Origin: Laguncularia racemosa
Lineage: Eukaryota; Streptophyta; Magnoliopsida; Myrtales; Combretaceae
DNA: 64,000 bases
Assembly (NCBI GenBank): GCA_037954665.1
Contig: JBBMOL010000065.1
Coordinates: forward strand, 930,001-994,000
Direction of reading: 5' to 3'
Below are positions 56,843-64,000 of the stretch, one piece after another; the stretch's first letter is position 1, and every line of letters begins with the position of its first letter. A program made the position numbers and the translations under genes. The notes under the pieces were generated by a model that was not told where the DNA came from, searched no databases, and saw only the letters and a program-made list of their open reading frames with translations.

Positions 56843-59800
56843 ATGGCCAACAGCAATGGCAACCGCAACAACACCAATGCTGAAGCTGCCTCGGACTCTA
56901 GGATCATGTCCCTAGAGCAAACGGTCCAACAACTAGCTGCCCAAGTTCACCTCTTGACTGAAAGCATCGGCCTCCTGCGCAACACCCAGCCGACCTAGGA
57001 AGAATATTCAGGGGCCAAAAAGGGAAAAGTAGTGGAGGGATAGCCTCCGGAATACGAGGAAATCAATTCCCACCTTAACCCAGCCTTTGAATATGAGCAG
57101 AAGGTCAACCAGGGGCCGACCTCTGATAATTTGAAAAGGGAAATGGAAGAGACACAGAAGGAGATGGAGAAGCGACTCTTCCAGCAGCTCAATGACAAGA
57201 TGCAAACTATTGAAGGTCCTGATGGTTTTGAGCAGGCCGGAATCACTAACCTGCCAGCATATAGGGATGAGGCATACCCTGAGAAGTTCAAGACCCCATA
57301 TTTTGAAAAGTATGATGGGACCGGCTGCCCCAAAATGCATACCAGGCTATATGCCCGGAAAATGAGCAAGTATGCTCAATACGATCAACTCATGCTCCAG
57401 ACATTCTAGGACAGCCTCATAGGCCCTGCATTGATCTGGTATGCCCACCTCGACTTCAACATTGTCAACACCTGGGAAAAGCTAGCCAAGGCCTTTTATG
57501 ATCAATATAAGTTCAACATCGAAGTCGCCCCATCTATAATCGACCTGGGGAGTCTCCGGAAAAGACATGCTGAGCCGTTCAAGGAATATGTTCAGCGCTG
57601 GAGGGCCCAAGGCGCCAGGGTAGCAACCCCGATATCTGAAAAGGAATTGACATCCATATTTGTCAATACCCTGGACAAAACCTACTTTTCGCATCTGGTA
57701 GGCCAGACCTCTTCCAGTTTTGCAAAGGTAATGGCTATGGGTTGTAGGATCGAGAATGTCATCACCACCGGTAGACTCCAATCAATGGAGCCTCCTAGGG
57801 TCACACCAACACAAAGGCCCTTAAGAGGAAACAGAGTTAAGGAGCCCATAGTCAGCACAGTACATTCCGGTAAGGCAGAAAAGGCCGGGACTCGTGTGAC
57901 ATTCTAGACCACGAGTACCCCAGTCCAACAACCCACTACGAGTCAAACTCAGGCCGTCAGGGCCCTGTGACAGTTCACTCCAATCCCCGTACCGCTCAGT
58001 CAGGTCTTCACTCGGTTGAGGGCAGACAACTTGATTAGCTTCAAGATCCCCAACGACAGATACAAGCCCAAGAATTTCGACTCAAGCCTCAAGTGTGACT
58101 ACCACATGGGTCAAGAGGGGCATTCCACAGATAGGTGCTGGAGGCTCTGGCACAAAATCCAAGACTTAATTGATGCAGAAATCATATAATTGGATTTCGT
58201 GAACGCCCTAGCACCCAATGTCAACACCAACCCACTGCCCAATCACAAGCCTACCATCAACATGATCACGTCGAAAGATTCGGCTCCTAAAGAAGCCCTT
58301 AAACAGAATCCAACTGAGCAATAGAAGAAGCAATCCTACCAAGCTTCAAAAGAAACTCCAAAGGCGCACATTAAGAGGAGGTGGTTAGCCGGAGACCCAA
58401 CGGTCGGTACTTTGGGGGAATCATACGGAAGATTGCAGTCTGTGGTGGACTATTCTTATGCCCCGACAGAGCAAGGGCCACCTAGTGGATGGGGACCAGA
58501 ATTTGAGAAGGAAGACAAGCCAGCAAAAGAAAAGGGGAAGACTACCAACATGATCAACTCTCAGAAGCCCCGGGTTATACAATGCTATGAGGGACAATCA
58601 GCCGAGGTACAAATCCCAAGAAAAAGATATGTATTCAATGTTCCCATACTGGCAGAGAATTACAAGACTGCACCGTTCGACTATCAGGCTCTCGAGCAAG
58701 AGCGACCTCCTATAGTGGGAGGTATCACCCGCTCGGGCAGATTATACGATCCAAAGTATAAAAGCTCGACTGAAGAACCCAATGTGGAGAAAACCAAAGA
58801 AGAAGAAGAGGGTCTTGCTGCAGTTACGAAGATGGTTAAGGCCAGCAAATACAAGATCATGGAACAATTAAATAAGGTTCCAGCGCAGATATCGCTCATG
58901 GGCCTTCTCACAACATCCGAGCCTCACAGGGAAGCACTCTTCAAAGTGTTAAAACAGATTCAAGTCCCAGAGGGCATCGCTACCGACAAAATAGGTCTTG
59001 TGGTGGACTCCCTTTTCACAATGGACCAGATATCCTTCTCTCCAAAAAAGCTAGGAGAAGAGGGAGACCAACATACCAAACCACTGTTCATAGTGGTCCG
59101 GTTCAATGACACCATTGTCTCCCGGGTACTTATCGACAACGGATCATCCCTCAACGTTTGCCCATTGGCAACACTCGACTTATTGGGGGTTGATCCAAGC
59201 AACATAAAGCCTAGCTCCACAGTGGTCAGCGCCTTCGATGGGTCAAAGAGAGACATTGTGGGGGAGGTGAACCTACCAGTGGAAATCGGTCCACAAGTAT
59301 TCCACATCTCCTTCTAGGTCCTCGACATCCCAAGGTCTTTTAACCTGCTTCTGGGACGACCCTGGATACATGCTGCTGGTGCCATCCCCTCTAGTCTCCA
59401 CCAAAAGGTTAAATTCATCGCAAGCGGGCATATAGTTACGGTACTGGGCGAGCAGGACTACGCCATATACAAAGAGACTGCCATACCTTATATCGGGGAA
59501 GAAGGTTCAGAAGACCTAGGGTTGCAAATTTTCAACGAAGTGAACATGGTGACCAGCAAGGAGGGCCATCAGTTTAAAGAGGGGCAACACGGGACGTTTG
59601 GACTAGGGTACATTCCTACGGCCGCAGAAGAAGCATAAGCAAGAAGTGTCAAAGGCAGAATGAAGGGGAAGCTGATTAACACCCAGATGTGCATCCCACC
59701 TCTCCAACAATCTTTCCGAAAGGCAAATACCATTCAAGAGCTTCGGATAAACGAAGAGGACAACGGCAAAGGGAAATCAATCTCCCGCGCACCCAACCAG

Positions 59801-59863
59801 CATCCGGCTCTGAACAGTTGGTTTTGTTATCCTATCAGTAGCGTTAGGTTAGCTCAAGAGTAG
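56843..59863 (+). pseudogene. Ogre gag-protease region, one frame broken only by stops
   Basis: A single frame runs from the likely gag ATG (56843, MANSNGNRNN) to 59863. It includes the gag core (KYDGTGCPKMHTRLYARKMS ... WEKLAKAFYDQYKF), a zinc-knuckle-like CDYHMGQEGHSTDRC (58094-58140) and the protease VLIDNGSSLNVCP with the DNG variant typical of Tat (near 59130). It is interrupted by TAG at 56996, 57041, 57407, 57905, 58322 and 59315, TGA at 57968, and TAA at 58187 and 59636; no frameshift is needed over about 3 kb. The last stop, TAG 59861, lies in the predicted intron and may be the natural end of gag-pro. Gag would form the particle and the protease would process it. Confidence 0.88.
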
Positions 59864-59964
59864 AGAAAAATTATTAAACAAATTTTATTGAGACTATTTA
59901 TCGAATTCCATTGCAGTTTGTTTTTCCTTCTTATATATATGATTTCATTTTTTATGTTACTCAG
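59848..59964 (+). other. Putative Ogre intron between protease and RT (117 bp)
   Basis: The donor ttag|gttagc and the acceptor ttttatgttactcag, behind a T-rich tract, bound an AT-rich insert. Its length is a multiple of three and removing it keeps the frame, while the unspliced RNA hits TAG at 59861. Ogre elements are known to carry a spliced intron at this place, which sets the ratio of gag-pro to gag-pro-pol. A further stop (TAG 59999) remains in the RT exon. Confidence 0.6.
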
Positions 59965-62312
59965 ATCTTCTGCCATCAAACATCAAGGATATTTTACGTA
60001 GGTAGAAAGTAAAAACGCTGATATCGTTTCCAACGCTGCTGGGTCAGTTGTTGAAGGCGATATCTTAGACCACGAAATAATACACGAAAATTGGCTAAAA
60101 CATGAACAAAGCAGAATCTCGATCGACGAGCCTGTGGAGACAGTAAATCTAGGAAGCATGGAAAACCCTAAGAACCTCAAAATCGAGACCAGTTTTAGTG
60201 CTGAGCAAAAATGTGAGATAACCGAGCTATTAATGGAATATGCAGATGTGTTTGCCTGGTCATATGGTGACATGCCAGGGCTAGACCAGTCAATAGTAGT
60301 TCACAGGCTTCCCACAAGGGAAGATGTCAAACCTAAAAAACAAAAACTGAGAAGATTTAGGCCTGACATCTTACTAAAAATCAAAGAAGAAGTCAAGAAA
60401 CTACTAGAAGTAGGGTTCATCGAAGTATCCTATTACCCAGAATGGGTAGCAAATATAGTCCCCGTCATGAAAAAGAACGGAAAAGTATGCGTATGTGTAG
60501 ATTTTCAGGACTTAAACCAAGCCACGCCAAAGGTATTGACGTTCTAGTAGACAACACTGCGGGAAACCATCTCTTCTCATTCATGGACAGTTTTTCAGGA
60601 TATAATCAAATAAAAATGGCTGAGGAAGATAAGACTAAAATGACCTTCATCACAACATGGGGAACTTTCTGTTACAAAGTCATGCCCTTCGGTTTGAAAA
60701 ACGCCGGGGCAACGTATCAGAGAGCCATGGTCGCCATACTTCACGACATGATGCATCGTGAGGTTGAAGTATATGTCGACGACATGATAGCCAAATCCAA
60801 AGAAGGAGAAAGCCATATAGATATCCTGAGAAAATTGTTTAAACGATTGAGAAAATTCCAGCTTAAGTTAAACCCAGAAAAATGTACTTTTGGGGTCACA
60901 ACGGGGAAATTGTTAGGGTTTGTCATAAGCCAGGAGGGCATTAGAATCGACCCTGACAAGGTAAAGTCCATATTAGAGTTACCTTTCCCACGCTCCGTTA
61001 AAGAAGTAAGAAGCTTACTGGGAAGATTAAATTATATAGCTCGATTTATCTCACAGCTCACCGACAAATGCCAGCCACTATTCCGTATGTTGAAGAAGAA
61101 CGCCACAATAGAATGGGACGACGAATGCAAAGAAGCATTCAGGAAAATAAAAGATTACCTTATAAAACCTCTAGTCTTGATAGTCCCGAAACAAGGAAAA
61201 CCCTTTATTCCTATACCTCACTATACTCTCTGAATCCATATGATGTATGCTGGGGTAGAAAGATGATGAGGGAAGAGAGCGCTCCATATATTACCTGAGC
61301 AAGAAGTTCACAGACGGGGAACAGTGGTACTTAGAGGTGGAGAAGACGTGTTGTGCGCTAATTTGGGTCATGCATCGACTAAGGCAATACACCCTTTACT
61401 ACCATATTGAGCTGTTAACAAGACATGATCCCTTGAAATACTTGGCAGAGAAGCCAGCATTAATAGGGAGAATCTCTAAATGGCAAATGCTTCTATCCGA
61501 GTTCGACATCACATACATAAATCAGAACTCGATAAAGGGGCAAGCCTTAGCCGATCAGTTGGTCGAACACCCTGTCGAGACAGATTCCCAAGAACTACAG
61601 GCCCCGTTTCCGAATGAGAATATATTGACAATGGAAGATATGTCGGTAGGAGACTTTGACATAGAGCATAATGCTAAATGGAAACTGTTTTTCGATGGAG
61701 TCGCTAATGTGTTTGGTTGTGGAGTTGGGGCGGTATTAATATCCCCGGACGGCACGCAATTCCCGACAGCGATGAGACTTACATTTCCCTATACCAATAA
61801 TATCGCAGAATATGAAGCATGTATTCTTGGCCTCAAGATGGCCTGCCAAATGGAAGTCCGCAAATTAGAGGTATACAGGGACTCGTCGCTCATCATACTA
61901 CAAACAAGAGGGGAGTACAAGACTAAAGACCCCAAACTGGTACTGTACCATCAACACTTGACAAAGCTAATTGAGGAGTTTAAGGCAATCACCTTCACGT
62001 ACATCCCGAGAAATCAAAATCAGTTCGCAGATGCATTAGCCACACTAACATCTATGATCCAGATAACAGGAGGAGCCGAAGTTCAACCGATGAAAATAAA
62101 CATCGAAAGTCGGTCCGCCTATTGTTTAACAATTGAAAAGATACAAGATGGCAAGCCCTAGTATCACGACATCAAGACCTTCCTCCAAGAAGGTAGATAC
62201 CCTGAAACAGCTAGCAAGAATGACCAAAGAACACTCAGAAGGTTAGCAAGTCATTTCTTATTAAGTGAGTATATACTCTACAAAAGATCATTTGATACCA
62301 CCTTGTTGAGAT
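59965..62312 (+). pseudogene. Ogre RT, RNase H and second (archaeal-type) RNase H
   Basis: RT begins after a linker (LLMEYADVFAWSYGDMPGLD), with motifs VPVMKKNGKV, MPFGLKNAGATYQRAM and the active site YVDDMIAKS (60771). RNase H follows (ERSIYYLSKKFTD, EKTCCALIW). A second RNase H domain (WKLFFDGVANVFGCGVGAVL, NIAEYEACILGLKMA, YRDSSLIILQ, FADALATL) shows the dual RNase H of Tat elements. Breaks: a frame change at 60533-60535, where about 19 bases appear deleted between the PK and IDVL codons; a 1-base insertion near 61200; TGA 61241; TAG 61256; TAG 62159; and a 1-base insertion in the A6 run at 62321 that shifts into the integrase frame. Confidence 0.88.
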
Positions 62313-63407
62313 GTGTGGACAAAAAATGAAGCATGCGAACTGATGAAGGAAGTACATGAAGGAGTATGTGGACCTCAAATGACCAGTTACATGCTGGCCC
62401 AAAAAATCATGAGGTTAGGATATTACTGGTTAACCATGGAATCGGAATGCATAAAATATGTCAAGCACTGTCATCTGTGCCAAGTATACGCAAACTGGAT
62501 AAATGCTCCACCCAATGAGCTACATTTGTTATCGGCACCATGGCCTTTCTCCATGTGGGGAATCGACATAATAGGCCCTATCACTCCAACAGCGTCCAAT
62601 GGCCACAGATTCATACTGGTAGCAATCGATTACTTCACCAAGTGGGTAGAAGCTTCATCATACACCAATGTCATCAAAGGGATAATAGTCCGCTTCCTAA
62701 AAAGGGACATAATAGCCCGATATGGAGTTCCTGAGTCTATCATCACCGACAACGGTACCAATCTCAACAATAAATCGATGACAGGTTTATGTCAACAATT
62801 TCACATAAACCACAAAAATTCAACTCCCTACCGACCTCAAATGAACGGGGTAGTAGAAGCAGCTAACAAAAATATCAAGAAGATCATCGAGAAAATTACA
62901 ACAACTTACAAAGATTGGCATGATATGTTACTGTTTGCTCTCATGGCTTATAGGACTTCAATAAGAACATCTACGGGAGCTACCCCTTACTCATTGGTAT
63001 ATAGTACAGAAGCAGTGCTACCAGTGGAAGTCGAAATACCATCATTCAGAATCTTGTCAGAAACTCAATTAACAGAATCAGATTGGTTAAAGAAAAGGCT
63101 TGATCAGCTGAACCTGATTAATGAAAGAAGACTTATCGCACTTTGTCACAGCCAGTGTTACCAACAAAGAATAGCCCGGGCATTTAACAAGAAGATGAGA
63201 TCTCGGTACTTTAAAGAGGGGGATCTGGTACTAAAGAGGGTTCTCCCGAATGCCCAAGACTCCAGAGGAAAATTCACTCCAAACTATGAAGGCCCTTATG
63301 TGGTAAAAAAGGTGTTGTCAGGTGGTGCTCTGATATTAACTCAGATGGATGGTCCTGAGTTGAGAGACCCCGTTAACTCAGATGCTGTAAAGATGTACTA
63401 TCCTTAG
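62313..63407 (+). pseudogene. Ogre integrase region, 364 codons open
   Basis: Open frame after the A-run frameshift. The zinc-binding region reads VHEGVCGPQM ... CHLCQ; the second zinc His is replaced by Gln (GPQM). The core has GIDIIGPITP, IITDNGTNLNN and RPQMNGVVEAANKN with the catalytic D, D and E. The C-terminal part (YEGPYVVKKVLSGGALIL) ends at 63407. It is readable but detached from the RT frame, so it is not expressed as part of pol. The first Met of the ORF is not a natural start. Confidence 0.88.
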
Positions 63408-64000
63408 GCAAGGGAATTGAAATTTTGCCAGTGTTAATGAAAGCCAATATTCGGTATAAATTTTATTGAGTCAAGTTTTTATTATTTACAAGCAAAGTTA
63501 ATATCCCTGAATGGTCAATAATCCCAATCAATTCTCAGATATTCCAAACACATTACCCACCATTTCACCTATAAAAAAAATAATAAACACTGAAATGATA
63601 ATGAATCTTAATATAGTTTGTAATATAATTCTATCCGCTTTTGAGCATTAAAACTGAGCGCATTATTAGGATAACATTACCGTCAAAAGAGCCTTGTGCA
63701 TAAAAAAAGGGAGCACATCAAAATTGTCAACCCTGTGTCAAGACAAGAAATGAAGTAGAAGTAAACCAGCCTGAGGGTTCGGTTGTTTGGTTGCTATCCA
63801 CGATAAAACTGGCAAGCACATTGAAAATAATGACTGTCATGAAAGGCCTCACATCATTTAGTTCAGGCTGTAGGAAGCATATTCAAGGGCACAAGATGAG
63901 TCGGCCTATAATGGGGCACTTGCCCGGACATTTCCTAAAATTTTGTTCTCATGGTCAGCCCATAGGGGGCACTTTTTGAGACAAATTCCAATTCCAGGTT
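63408..64000 (+). other. Start of the 3' non-coding region and tandem-repeat array of element C
   Basis: The sequence after the pol stop is AT-rich without ORFs of note. From about 63893 the family repeat appears (cggcctataatggggcac, then cagcccatagggggcac and ttttgagacaaattcc), matching the element A array at 5436-6560. The window ends inside the first units. Confidence 0.8.

Larger units (their letters stand above)
52538..64000 (+). mobile_element. Ogre/Tat-type LTR retrotransposon C, 3' end outside window
   Basis: The 5' LTR (52538-54561), PBS, ORF1, gag-pro, a probable intron, RT-RNase H, a second RNase H domain and integrase are all recognisable in this order, followed by the first units of the family's 3' tandem repeats at the window end. 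The extra ORF1, the intron between protease and RT and the dual RNase H are hallmarks of Ogre within the Tat lineage. Gag-pol is inactivated by at least twelve stops and three frame changes, but ORF1 is intact. The 3' LTR should lie about 1-2 kb beyond 64000. The left flank is gcagg (52533-52537). Confidence 0.93.

Noticed and set aside
62313..63407. Stand-alone integrase gene
   Set aside because: It is the end of Ogre pol after an A-run frameshift; the first ATG is incidental.

Overview
The window is eudicot nuclear DNA, AT-rich between elements and dominated by LTR retrotransposons. The evidence is a plant type-A response-regulator relic with four introns, a plant EDR1/CTR1-domain kinase relic, Ogre/Tat and chromovirus retrotransposons with plant-type primer binding sites, and a caulimovirid relic. 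I see no intact host gene. Nearly everything with coding character is a mobile element or a broken gene.

Layout. (1) 1-9022 is Ogre-type element A, whose left end lies outside the window. It has a partial 5' LTR, a PBS, an intact ORF1, no gag-pol, an array of hairpin-like tandem repeats, a PPT and a complete 3' LTR. It is inserted in the RNase H region of a decayed chromovirus whose integrase and probable 3' LTR follow (9023 to about 10950). (2) 10950-25860 is AT-rich sequence with a five-exon response-regulator pseudogene (15683-17754), a degenerate minisatellite (18060-18860) and several tracts of GAGCTTGAGCTC-like motifs. (3) 25866-26637 is a solo LTR of a CRM-like chromovirus with a perfect 5-bp TSD. 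(4) 29716-29917 is a Mutator-type MITE with a 9-bp TSD. (5) 31921-34610 is a decayed endogenous pararetrovirus (movement and coat protein regions), followed by a LINE-type RNase H relic. (6) That relic is interrupted by a complete CRM-like chromovirus on the minus strand (35116-41436; 650-bp LTRs with four differences, 5-bp TSD). (7) 43038-45144 is an Ogre-type solo LTR with a 5-bp TSD. (8) 51700-52271 (minus) is an EDR1/CTR1-domain kinase fragment. (9) 52538 to the window end is Ogre-type element C: LTR, PBS, ORF1, gag-pro, an intron, RT-RNase H, a second RNase H, integrase and the start of the 3' repeat array. Its 3' LTR lies beyond the window.

How the parts relate. The three Ogre-type LTRs (A, solo, C) belong to related but distinct subfamilies and share one architecture: a tRNA-like stretch with Pol III A/B boxes in U3, a TATAAATA box, a GC-rich leader of about 270 nt, and a near-consensus 5' splice site followed by very T/A-rich sequence. 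In both elements that have internal sequence, an AG lies directly before the ORF1 ATG, so ORF1 could be expressed from a spliced leader. ORF1 is open in both copies, while gag-pol is absent in A and carries many stops in C. Those stops are mostly TAG, as expected if methylated CAG sites mutated to TAG. The CRM-like element shows the same nonsense-only pattern despite nearly identical LTRs, which suggests it was copied in trans.

All functional statements rest on motif reading and family knowledge; no searches or folding programs were run.
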